NCBI GenBank assembly: GCA_003162875.1
Contig: PLUT01000229.1
Span: 513 to 35,631 of the forward strand
Length of the DNA: 35,119 nt
Origin: Granulicella sp.
GTDB taxonomy: Bacteria > Acidobacteriota > Terriglobia > Terriglobales > Acidobacteriaceae
Direction of reading: 5' to 3'
In this document: piece by piece, positions 18,907 through 27,435 of the stretch
Numbering within the stretch: the first letter of the stretch is position 1
How the letters are laid out: each line of letters begins with the position of its first letter
Program-made: the position numbers and the translations under genes
Notes under the pieces: generated by a model
Told to the model about the DNA's origin: nothing
Seen by the model: the letters and a program-made list of their open reading frames with translations, nothing else
Databases searched by the model: none

Positions 18907-18954
18907 CGCCTCAACCTTTAGATGGAGAGATTTAACCATCTAAAGCAGGAGGCG
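18907..18954 (+). other. Long two-segment stem-loop in the CRTAC1/cytochrome intergenic gap
   Basis: ctttagatgg (18916-18925) pairs perfectly with ccatctaaag (18936-18945); outer cgcctc (18907-18912) pairs with gaggcg (18949-18954). Confidence 0.6.
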
Positions 18955-18987
18955 AGGCGTCCTTCAAATCGCCTACAATCCTGCGAC

Positions 18988-21210
18988 ATGACAACCGTGT
19001 TCTCAGCCAAGCGAACTCTCCGCATTCTCTGCAGCCTGCTGCTTGCTTTCGGTCTCGCCTGCGCCTGGAGGGCGGGCCGGGCAGGGCTGGCCTATGCAGG
19101 GGATGGTGGCAATGCACCCGCGGAACGCACAGCGTATTCGCAGGCGGTCAGCGAGCAATATAGTTTTCGGTTCGGTACGAGTAAACCTTTTCTGCCGTCG
19201 AATGCCACAACCGACACCGGCCAGTTCATCGACCCGGAGAGCTTTCCAACGGCGAAGTACTGTGGTCATTGCCACCAGGCCGCGCACGCCCAGTGGCGCG
19301 AATCGGCCCACGCCAACTCCTTCCGCGCTCCCTGGTACATCAAGAACACCAACATGCTCAAGACCGAGAAAGGCATTGAGTACACCCGCCACTGTGAAGG
19401 CTGCCACAATCCCATCGCCCTGGTCTCCGGCGCGCTAACCAAGGGCTCTCCGGTGGACCGGAGGTTCGACGCCGACGGAGTGACCTGCTCGGTCTGCCAC
19501 TCGATCCAACAGGTCGACACGCGCGGCACGGGCAGCTACGTGCTGGGTCAGCCGGCGGTCATGGTCGACGAGGCCGGCAAGCCGATCTACGGCGAGGTCC
19601 CGGATAAGGAGATCCTTGCCCATCTGGACCGCCATTCCAAGGCGGTCATGAAGGATTTCTACCGGACCAGCGAGTTCTGCTCCGCATGCCACAAGGCGGC
19701 GCTTCCAAGGACCTTGAACGACTACAAGTGGCAGCGCGCCATCTTCCTCTACGACGAATGGCAGCTAGCTTCCTTCGCCAAGCAGTCGCCGCTCCCTTTC
19801 TATGTCAAAGACTCCGTCTCTACCTGTCAGACCTGCCACATGGTTCGCGAACCGCTGCAGGGAATCGATCCGGGGGCCAAGGATGGCACGCTGGTTTCGC
19901 ACCGCTGGCTGGGCGCGAACACCCTGCTTCCGAAGTACTACAACTACCCGGTGCAGATGGACAAGACGCAGGCATTCTTGCGCAACAACGTCTTCAATGT
20001 CGACATCTTCGGGCTGGAGCGGAACGGCGGCAAGATTATCGCGCCCTTGGGAAGCCTGCCCTACGGCATTGCCGCGGGCGATATTCTCACCGCTTCGGTC
20101 GTCATTCAGAACAAGGGAATCGCCCACAGCTATGTTCCCGAACAGCGCGATTTTTATGAGAGTTGGGTGGAGTTCGAAGCCACCGACGCCACAGGCCGTG
20201 TGCTCGCGCACTCCGGAGAGTTACAGCCCAACGGTGACCTCGATCCCCGCGCCCACAGCTTTACCAATCGCCTGATCAATGTCAAAGGCACGCTCAACGA
20301 TCTTCATCAGGTCTGGGACAGCCGCGTGGTCGCATACAACAATACGATCGCATCGGGCCGCTCGCAGATTGTGCGCTATCAGTTTCAAGTTCCCAACGAT
20401 GCCGTGGGTCCGATCACGCTCACCACCAAGGTCAACTATCGCCGATTCAATCAGCACTTCATCGATTTCGGCATGGGCAAGCACTACGAAGAGCCTGTCG
20501 TCGAGCTGGTGTCTCGAACGCGGTCAATTGCTATCGGCGCCAATCCCGTGCTCCCGCCCGATCCCCAGGACAACAAGGAGTGGATGCGCTGGAACAACTA
20601 CGGCATCGCCATGCTGGATGCACAGCAATACTCCGAAAGTGTGCGCGCCTTCGAGCAGGTCGCCGCTTTGCGTCCGGACTACGCCGATGCCTACACCAAT
20701 ATCGCGATCGCCAACTTTCAATGGCAGCGCTACGATTTGTCCCGCGACAGTCTGAACAAGGCGCTGCAGCTCAGTCCACATAATGCCCGTGCGCTCTACT
20801 ACCTTGCACTGGTCGAGCGAAACGAAGGCAAATTGGACGCTGCCGTCAGCGACCTTCGCGAGGTCACGGCTCAGTTTCCTCGTTCGCGCGATGCTCATCG
20901 CGAACTGGGATTCTCTCTCTATCAACAGCGGAAGTACGATGCAGCCCGCACGGAGTATGAAACCCTGCAATCGATCGACCCCGACGACTTAGCGGCGCAT
21001 TACATTCTTTCCATCGTCTATCGAAGACTGGGAATGACGGCAAAGGCCGCCACCGAAGCCGCCGCCTTTGCGGACCAGAAGGACGACCCCACCGCCAGCA
21101 CGTATGCTCTTGAGTTTCTGCGCGGCCATCTCGAGATCGCCTCGGAAAGCGTGCCCTGGCATACCCACACAGATCTCGTTCCTAAGCCTGCCGAGGGCGG
21201 CGGCCATTAG
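18988..21210 (+). CDS. Multiheme c-type cytochrome (cytochrome c554-like, five CxxCH) fused to C-terminal TPR repeats; likely start 18988
   Basis: ORF 18922..21210; start MTTVFSAKRTLRILCSLLLAFGLACAW; CGHCH, CEGCH, CSVCH, CSACH, CQTCH heme motifs; C-terminal TPRs (YSESVRAFEQVAALRPDYADAYTNIAIANFQ...). Confidence 0.93.
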   Translation: MTTVFSAKRTLRILCSLLLAFGLACAWRAGRAGLAYAGDGGNAPAERTAYSQAVSEQYSFRFGTSKPFLPSNATTDTGQFIDPESFPTAKYCGHCHQAAHAQWRESAHANSFRAPWYIKNTNMLKTEKGIEYTRHCEGCHNPIALVSGALTKGSPVDRRFDADGVTCSVCHSIQQVDTRGTGSYVLGQPAVMVDEAGKPIYGEVPDKEILAHLDRHSKAVMKDFYRTSEFCSACHKAALPRTLNDYKWQRAIFLYDEWQLASFAKQSPLPFYVKDSVSTCQTCHMVREPLQGIDPGAKDGTLVSHRWLGANTLLPKYYNYPVQMDKTQAFLRNNVFNVDIFGLERNGGKIIAPLGSLPYGIAAGDILTASVVIQNKGIAHSYVPEQRDFYESWVEFEATDATGRVLAHSGELQPNGDLDPRAHSFTNRLINVKGTLNDLHQVWDSRVVAYNNTIASGRSQIVRYQFQVPNDAVGPITLTTKVNYRRFNQHFIDFGMGKHYEEPVVELVSRTRSIAIGANPVLPPDPQDNKEWMRWNNYGIAMLDAQQYSESVRAFEQVAALRPDYADAYTNIAIANFQWQRYDLSRDSLNKALQLSPHNARALYYLALVERNEGKLDAAVSDLREVTAQFPRSRDAHRELGFSLYQQRKYDAARTEYETLQSIDPDDLAAHYILSIVYRRLGMTAKAATEAAAFADQKDDPTASTYALEFLRGHLEIASESVPWHTHTDLVPKPAEGGGH

Positions 21211-21213
21211 TCG

Positions 21214-21537
21214 ATGAGATCGAGGTTGCTTATACTGGCTGTCATGCTTGTGTCCGCCTCCTCTGCAGCATCGGCGGAGAGCCGATCGCAGCGCGGAGCG
21301 ATTGTCTTCAATGAAAGCGGGTGCCGCCATTGCCACACCATCCGCAACGTCGGTGGGAAAAAGGGGCCGGATCTCTCCAGCGCAGGCAGGATCTTGACGA
21401 AAGACCGGATGCGGCAGCAGATTATTCAAGGCGGCGCTCAGATGCCCGCCTTCGGCGATGCCCTCGATGAACAGGAGCTCGCCAATCTTCTTGCTTATCT
21501 GCACTCTTGCCGGGACAAGAAGAAGAAGGGAAACTAG
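21214..21537 (+). CDS. Monoheme cytochrome c, exported
   Basis: Signal-like MRSRLLILAVMLVSASSAASA, CRHCH heme motif, downstream GAQMPAF candidate Met ligand, C-terminal LANLLAYLHS. Confidence 0.9.
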   Translation: MRSRLLILAVMLVSASSAASAESRSQRGAIVFNESGCRHCHTIRNVGGKKGPDLSSAGRILTKDRMRQQIIQGGAQMPAFGDALDEQELANLLAYLHSCRDKKKKGN

Positions 21538-21539
21538 AA

Positions 21540-23279
21540 ATGCACTTTCGCGCTGCAGGTTTCTGTTTTTTAGGTGCCGTCCTTGCCGCTCCGCTGAAGG
21601 CCCAAACCGTATCGGCGCTCCCGATGCCGCAGACCGCGGCTGCCCCTGTCTCCGCGAAGGCTACGCCCGGTAATTTTGTCGACATCACCCAGCGAAGCCA
21701 TGTTAACTTCGTTGGCCAGGCGTCGCACACCGCCAGCAAGTACCTGCTTGAAACGATGGGATCGGGGGTCGCGCTCTTCGACTACGACAACGATGGCCGT
21801 CTCGACATCTTCTTCGTCAATGGGGCGCCGCTCAGCGATCCCACGGCCAAAGGAACCATTCCGCAGAAGACCGGCCCCAAATACTGGAACCGTCTCTATC
21901 ATCAGAAACCCGACGGCACCTTTGAAGACGTAACCGAAAAGGCCGGGCTGCAAGGTACTGGGTATGACATGGGCGTGGCCGTCGGCGATTACGATAACGA
22001 CGGTTACGACGATCTCTACGTTACCGGCTACGGCGGCAATCATCTTTACCACAACAACGGCAATGGAACCTTCACCGACGTGACGCAGTCCTCCGGCACC
22101 GGAGGCAGCGGCTGGTCTACCTCCGCGGCATGGGTGGATCTGGACAATGACGGGCTTCTCGATCTGGTCGTCCTGCGCTATGTAAAGTGGGACTTCGACG
22201 ATGTATGGTGCGGAGAGCATCGCGATGGTTATCGTGCCTACTGCCATCCGGACGTCTTTCAACCGACGACGCCGCTGGTGTATCACAATGACGGCGGCGG
22301 ACATTTCACAGAGGTCTCCGCAAAGATCGGCCTGGACAAACCTGGAAAGGGCCTGGGTATCGCCATCGGCGACTTCGACGGCGACAACAAAGTGGACGTC
22401 GCCATCGCCAACGACTCCATGCTCGAACAACTGTATCGAGGTAAGGGCGACGGCACGTTTGAGGAGGTTGGCATGTCCGCCGAGATAGCGGTCGACGGCG
22501 ACGGCCGCACCTATGCCGGTATGGGCATCGATCTTCAGGATTACGACAACGACGGCCTGCCGGACCTCATTATCACCAATCTGGCGAACCAGAAATATGC
22601 GCTGTACCACAACAATGGAGACGGCAGCTTCTCCTACGACAGTTACATAAGCGGCATCGGGGGTATGACCCTGCTGCACTCCGGCTGGGGCATTCATTTT
22701 CTCGACTACGACAACGATGGCCGCAAGGACTTGTTGGTCGTCCAGGGCCACGACCTGGACACGATCGAACTGAATTATCCGCAGCTCCACTACAAGGAGC
22801 CAATGTTGCTCGCCAACAACACGGGCCAAGGCTTCGTCGACGTATCGGCCGAGTCCGGGGAGGTGTTCCATCAGGCGTGGGCGGGTCGCGGATTGGCCGT
22901 CGGCGATCTGGACAACGACGGCCTTGTCGATGCCGTCGTCACCACCAATGACGGACCCGCTTACGTGCTGCGCAATCAGACAAAGACCGGCAACCACTGG
23001 TTGACGCTTCTGCTCGTGGGTCATCGAAGCAATCGCGATGGAATTGGGGCAAAGATCAAATTGACTACAGCGGCCGGTTCGCAGTATGTCACGGTCACCA
23101 CCGCCGGCAGCTACCTCTCGTCCAGCGACAAGCGCGCTCACTTCGGCTTGGGTGCGTCCAAGGGCGCCCAATCGATCGAGATCCGCTGGCCCAGCGGCAC
23201 CGTCCAGACGCTCAGCAATGTGCCCGGCGATCAGGTGCTTAGGATCGACGAGCCGGCCAGCATGCCGGAGAAGCATTGA
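21540..23279 (+). CDS. Second CRTAC1 family protein (FG-GAP/VCBS + ASPIC/UnbV), exported; likely start 21540
   Basis: ORF 21507..23279; MHFRAAGFCFLGAVLAAPLKAQ signal; repeats DYDNDGRLD, DYDNDGYDD, DLDNDGLLD, DFDGDNKVD, DYDNDGLPD, DYDNDGRKD, DLDNDGLVD; C-terminal GIGAKIKLTTAAGSQYVTVTTAGSYLSSSDKRAHFGLGASKGAQSIEIRWPSG. Confidence 0.93.
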   Translation: MHFRAAGFCFLGAVLAAPLKAQTVSALPMPQTAAAPVSAKATPGNFVDITQRSHVNFVGQASHTASKYLLETMGSGVALFDYDNDGRLDIFFVNGAPLSDPTAKGTIPQKTGPKYWNRLYHQKPDGTFEDVTEKAGLQGTGYDMGVAVGDYDNDGYDDLYVTGYGGNHLYHNNGNGTFTDVTQSSGTGGSGWSTSAAWVDLDNDGLLDLVVLRYVKWDFDDVWCGEHRDGYRAYCHPDVFQPTTPLVYHNDGGGHFTEVSAKIGLDKPGKGLGIAIGDFDGDNKVDVAIANDSMLEQLYRGKGDGTFEEVGMSAEIAVDGDGRTYAGMGIDLQDYDNDGLPDLIITNLANQKYALYHNNGDGSFSYDSYISGIGGMTLLHSGWGIHFLDYDNDGRKDLLVVQGHDLDTIELNYPQLHYKEPMLLANNTGQGFVDVSAESGEVFHQAWAGRGLAVGDLDNDGLVDAVVTTNDGPAYVLRNQTKTGNHWLTLLLVGHRSNRDGIGAKIKLTTAAGSQYVTVTTAGSYLSSSDKRAHFGLGASKGAQSIEIRWPSGTVQTLSNVPGDQVLRIDEPASMPEKH

Positions 23280-23369
23280 TCTCCTTCTGGCTAGGAATGC
23301 AAAAAGTTAAGCGGCTTGGGACAGACTGTGGCTGGCTGGATTAGAATCGGCGGGTCTGAAAATCCCGCA

Positions 23370-23381
23370 GTAAACGTTTTC
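23370..23381 (+). promoter_or_regulatory. Putative LacI-family operator GTAAACGTTTTC
   Basis: Identical 12-mer to 27301 and (reverse complement) 9132; 67-78 bp upstream of the likely GH51 start at 23448. Confidence 0.7.
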
Positions 23382-23447
23382 GTAAGCCTCAACGATCGCT
23401 CCACCATCCCTTCGAACTTCGATCTTCGATCCAGGAGAATTGAGTCA

Positions 23448-25430
23448 ATGCCATACCCAATCTGTGCCAACGCAATGCCGTTCGATGTTCGATCGATTGC
23501 TGCCTCCCGGAGCTTACGGCGGTTGGCCTGGTTTCTCCTTTGCGCCTCCCCCCTTTTGCCTGCCCAGGTACATGGAACTCCGCCATCCGCCGCCCATCTC
23601 ACCGTCGACCCCGCCGACATTGTTACTCCCGTTAGCCCAACCCTCTATGGAATGATGACCGAGGAGATCAATCATTCCTACGATGGCGGCCTTTATGCGG
23701 AGCTTATCCAAAATCGTGCGTTCCGAACCTCGTGGGTCGGCGTCGAGCACTGGGACCTGGTGCGCTGCGGTGACGCCGCCGCCTCCATGGACGTGGACCG
23801 CTCCGCCGGTCCAAGTTCGGCCTTACCACAGAGTCTTAGACTAACCGTGCATGAGGCTTCCCCGGGCAACGAAGCCGGCATCGGCAACTCCGGCTATTGG
23901 GGCATCGGCCTCCGCCCGCACACTACCTACAAAGGCTCCTTCTACGCTAAGGTCGACGATCCAGCCATCGGACCCGTGACGGCCAGCCTCATCAGCGACA
24001 CCACCGGCGCCGTGTTGGCTAAGGCACGCATCGCGCTGATCCCCGGCCCATGGTCTCGCTATCAGTACACCTTGACCACCGCAGCCATCGCGCCCTCCTC
24101 GGCCAACCACCTGCAATTGACCGTAGCGCATCCCGGCTCATTGTGGTTGCAGCTGGTTTCGCTGATGCCTCCAACCTTCCATGATCGCCCAAACGGCAAC
24201 CGCTCCGACCTGATGGAGCGCATGGCTGGGCTGCACCCGAAGTTTCTGCGTTTGCCTGGCGGCAACTATCTGGAGGGCGACACGCTCCTCGATTGGTACA
24301 ACTGGAAGACGACCATCGGCCCGCTGGTGGATCGCCCGGGCCACCAGGCGCCCTGGACCTACTACTCCAGCGATGGCCTCGGCCTGCTTGAGTTTCTCGA
24401 ATGGTGTGAGGACCTGAAGGTTGAACCGGTATTGGCCGTCTACGCAGGCTATGCCTTGCGCGGCCAGCACATCGCACCGGGCAAAGATCTTGAGCCCTTC
24501 GTGCAGTCCGCGTTGGATGAGGTGGAGTACGTTACCGGCGACACTTCGACCAAGTGGGGCGCCGAGCGTGCCAAGGACGGGCATCCCGTTCCGTTCCCTT
24601 TGCACTACATCGAAATCGGCAACGAGGACTGGTTCGACAAGTCGGGCAGCTACGACGCTCGCTTCGCGCAGTTCGCCAAGGCCCTTCGCAAGCGGTTTCC
24701 GCAGTTCAAACTGATTGCGACTGCTCCAGTGAAGGAGTCGAGCGCCGAAGAGCAGCCCGATGTCCTCGACGACCACTACTACAAACCACCCGCCGAGATG
24801 ATGGACTTCGTCCACCACTACGACAACGCTCCGCGCACCGGGCCTAAGATCTTCGTTGGAGAGTGGGCCTCGATGTCCGGAACCCCAACCCCCAACTTCG
24901 CCTCCGCCCTCGGTGATGCCGCCTGGATGACCTCACTCGAACGCAACAGCGATCTCATCGTGATGGCTGCCTATGCGCCGCTGCTTGTCAACGTCTGCCC
25001 CGGCGCCCTGCAATGGACGCCCGACCTTATCGGCTTCGACGCCATGAGGACCTACGCATCGCCCAGCTACTATGCGCAGTCCCTGTTCGCCGAACACCTT
25101 GGCTACGGCACGCCGCGCTCCTCGCTTGCGGGCACCGGAGACCGCTTCTTCTACTCCGCTACCGTGGGCTCGCATGACCACGTTCTGCATCTGAAACTGG
25201 TCAACGCTTCCAACTCCGATCAGGCTCTCTCGATCGAGTTGCACGGCGTGAGCGCGGTCCACACCGCGACCGTGATCTCCCTGCACGGCGCAAGCTACGC
25301 AGCGACCAACTCCATGCAGGACCCCAACCTGATCGTGCCGAAGACAACCACGGCCCACGTCCCGGCGGGCGGCTGGCAACACACCGTCCCGGCGCTGACC
25401 ATCCAGGTCATTGATATACCGATCTCGTAG
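23448..25430 (+). CDS. GH51 alpha-L-arabinofuranosidase-like protein, exported; likely start 23448 (or 23475)
   Basis: ORF 23316..25430; VSPTLYGMMTEEINHSYDGGLYAELIQNRAF, LRLPGGNYLEGDTLLDWYNWKTTIGP, YIEIGNEDWFDKSGSYDARF, KIFVGEWASMSGTPTPNFASALGDAAWMT; C-terminal arabinofuranosidase beta-sandwich. Confidence 0.94.
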   Translation: MPYPICANAMPFDVRSIAASRSLRRLAWFLLCASPLLPAQVHGTPPSAAHLTVDPADIVTPVSPTLYGMMTEEINHSYDGGLYAELIQNRAFRTSWVGVEHWDLVRCGDAAASMDVDRSAGPSSALPQSLRLTVHEASPGNEAGIGNSGYWGIGLRPHTTYKGSFYAKVDDPAIGPVTASLISDTTGAVLAKARIALIPGPWSRYQYTLTTAAIAPSSANHLQLTVAHPGSLWLQLVSLMPPTFHDRPNGNRSDLMERMAGLHPKFLRLPGGNYLEGDTLLDWYNWKTTIGPLVDRPGHQAPWTYYSSDGLGLLEFLEWCEDLKVEPVLAVYAGYALRGQHIAPGKDLEPFVQSALDEVEYVTGDTSTKWGAERAKDGHPVPFPLHYIEIGNEDWFDKSGSYDARFAQFAKALRKRFPQFKLIATAPVKESSAEEQPDVLDDHYYKPPAEMMDFVHHYDNAPRTGPKIFVGEWASMSGTPTPNFASALGDAAWMTSLERNSDLIVMAAYAPLLVNVCPGALQWTPDLIGFDAMRTYASPSYYAQSLFAEHLGYGTPRSSLAGTGDRFFYSATVGSHDHVLHLKLVNASNSDQALSIELHGVSAVHTATVISLHGASYAATNSMQDPNLIVPKTTTAHVPAGGWQHTVPALTIQVIDIPIS

Positions 25431-25440
25431 CAGGCTGCGG

Positions 25441-25471
25441 CTGAGCGGCACATCCCCCGGATGCCGCTCAG
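25441..25471. terminator. Bidirectional terminator-like hairpin between convergent GH51 and GH43 genes
   Basis: ctgagcggca-catcccccgga-tgccgctcag, 10-bp perfect stem, overlaps the GH43 stop codon at 25468-25470. Confidence 0.65.
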
Positions 25472-27066
25472 TCGCCCGCTTGATTGGGCAGGGCCGCGAT
25501 TGAAATTTGCGTGAAGCTCACGCTGCTGCCGGCCGGCCCATCGACGAGCAAGCCAACGCGCAGGCCTTGGTCCCACGGCAGCAGTTCTTTCAGGCTGACC
25601 GATACGCCCGCCGGCGACCACACCTTACCGTCAGCACTGAAGCTGAAGCTGGCTTCCTCGTTGCCCGCCGAACTCACCCGCAGCCACATGACTTTGCCGG
25701 GAGCTTCCCCTTTTGTCCACAGAACGTGCCGTTCCTCTTGATCGCGACGCCAAAGCTCCAGTTCCCCGTCTCTGCGCGAAAGCCCAACCTCGTTCTTTGC
25801 ATCCCCGATAATGGCGAGGCCTCCCGCCGCCGTTCCTGTAGGCAAGACCCCTACCCTCGCGGTGTATGCCGAAGCAAGCGGAGATCGTGCAATAAAGGCC
25901 TGCCCTCCATTCGTCGGCGCCTCGATCGTCAGCTTTCCGCCGAAGACGTGAACGGCCGGTTCCCGCCCAACCAGCCACTTCCATTCCGGATCGAGCGCCG
26001 GACCCCGGAAGGCATCTCGAAAGCCTAACCCCGCCCGCACCCCGGCAGCGCCCGTACCAGGCCCGCGCCCTTGATTCACCACCGGCCATCCGTCCTGAGT
26101 CCATGTCACCGAATCCAGGACCGACTCGCGTCCGAGATAGACATTGCCCACGGCCGGATAGGCGTGATAGATGAATAAGTCCTTACCGGCAGGCGTTTGG
26201 ACGGCAGTTCCGTGGCCCGGACACCGCCAGGACCCATTGGGCCGGATGATCGGATTCTCAGTATCCCTGGTCCACGGTCCGAGAAGATGATTCGCTCGTG
26301 CCACACCTTCAGCATAGTGACACTGTAGGCCACAACACGCATTGCCCGCGTAAAAGAGATAAAAATGCCCTTGACGCTGCAGTATGTATGGCGCCTCAAT
26401 CACACCGCCCTCCCAACTCTCAGGCTCATTGACCAGCAGCGCTGTCTTCTCCCCGCTCAGGTGCAGAAGGTCGGAGGTCAACGGCTGTGCCCAGATCGTC
26501 GTTGGTTGGTGTTGCGAGTTGCCGTCTTCCTTCCACACCAGGAATGGAAGTCCGTGTTCATCGCGAGCAAACGCAGGATCGATCGAACCGTCCGCCTGGC
26601 ACACAATGGGTCCGCGATCGACGTATGGCCCTTCAGGCCGGTCGGCGGTCGCCGCGGCAACGCAGAGCGGACCGCCGCGCCTTCGTCCCACGTAATACAC
26701 CAGCATTCGTCCGCCATCGACGACCATCTCCGGCGCCCAGAAACTCCCCTCTGCCCATCCCGGGGGCTTGGGAAAGATGGCGCCCGCTGCAATCCAACGA
26801 CGCAGGCCCACCGAGCGATACAGGGGAAACACCGGCGCCCAGTCGCCTGACGTGCTCGCTGTCCAGTAGGTTCGTCCGATGCGCACGATCGTGGGATCGG
26901 GATGGTCGCCGCGCAAGATCGGATTGCTGAGATTTCCATCCATCTGCGCGCTTACAAGTCCCACATAGATCGCAACGAGCAGGCTCGTCGATAGCATCCG
27001 CCTGCACGGTTTAGCAATTCTTTGCGGCACCCACCTTAAGCTCGCGCTAAACTCCGATCTGGACAT
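25468..27066 (-). CDS. GH43 family glycosidase with C-terminal concanavalin-like domain, exported; likely start 27066
   Basis: ORF 25468..27210; DHPDPTIVRIGRTYWTASTSGDWAPVFPLYRS, GSFWAPEMVVDGGRMLVYYVGRR, GSIDPAFARDEHGLPFLVWKEDG, GVIEAPYILQRQGHFYLFYAGN; C-terminal FRDAFRGPALDPEWKWLVGREP. Confidence 0.92.
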   Translation of the reverse strand: MSRSEFSASLRWVPQRIAKPCRRMLSTSLLVAIYVGLVSAQMDGNLSNPILRGDHPDPTIVRIGRTYWTASTSGDWAPVFPLYRSVGLRRWIAAGAIFPKPPGWAEGSFWAPEMVVDGGRMLVYYVGRRRGGPLCVAAATADRPEGPYVDRGPIVCQADGSIDPAFARDEHGLPFLVWKEDGNSQHQPTTIWAQPLTSDLLHLSGEKTALLVNEPESWEGGVIEAPYILQRQGHFYLFYAGNACCGLQCHYAEGVARANHLLGPWTRDTENPIIRPNGSWRCPGHGTAVQTPAGKDLFIYHAYPAVGNVYLGRESVLDSVTWTQDGWPVVNQGRGPGTGAAGVRAGLGFRDAFRGPALDPEWKWLVGREPAVHVFGGKLTIEAPTNGGQAFIARSPLASAYTARVGVLPTGTAAGGLAIIGDAKNEVGLSRRDGELELWRRDQEERHVLWTKGEAPGKVMWLRVSSAGNEEASFSFSADGKVWSPAGVSVSLKELLPWDQGLRVGLLVDGPAGSSVSFTQISIAALPNQAGD

Positions 27067-27300
27067 TGTTTTGCATTCCCTCGCGCTGGAGTTCCATACT
27101 CTTTCTCCGCGGATGTCATCTGCGCGAACCTGGCGGCGGCATAAATCTCTCCTTCGAACTCGTTTCCGCCTGGTCTGCTTACACCACCGGAACCTGCCTG
27201 CAACCGGCATATCGGTGCGGAGTACCAGCGCAACCTAGGAACGGAAGTCGAAACGGCAAACCGCCTAAAACTGGCGATTCATGCATCGCAGTCCTGGATG

Positions 27301-27312
27301 GTAAACGTTTTC
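27301..27312 (+). promoter_or_regulatory. Putative LacI-family operator GTAAACGTTTTC in the divergent GH43/lacI-type promoter
   Basis: Exact copy of the 23370 site; lies between the GH43 start (27066, -) and the LacI-family regulator start (27436, +). Confidence 0.72.
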
Positions 27313-27435
27313 CAAACTATGTCACGGTACAAGTTGATCTTAATTGATGTCAATCGGGCATTGCTGACTACAGCTTCTGGCGTATTGTCCATCCTCGATG
27401 AGACGCTGTCATAATGACTAAAAAGAGTTCGCCCC

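Noticed and set aside
21570-23276. 568-aa minus-strand ORF opposite the second CRTAC1 gene (and 267-aa ORF at 18095-18898 opposite the first)
   Set aside because: Shadow ORFs produced by repeated GAC/AAC-rich calcium-binding motifs in high-GC DNA; no recognisable domain and composition dominated by V/I/D/A.
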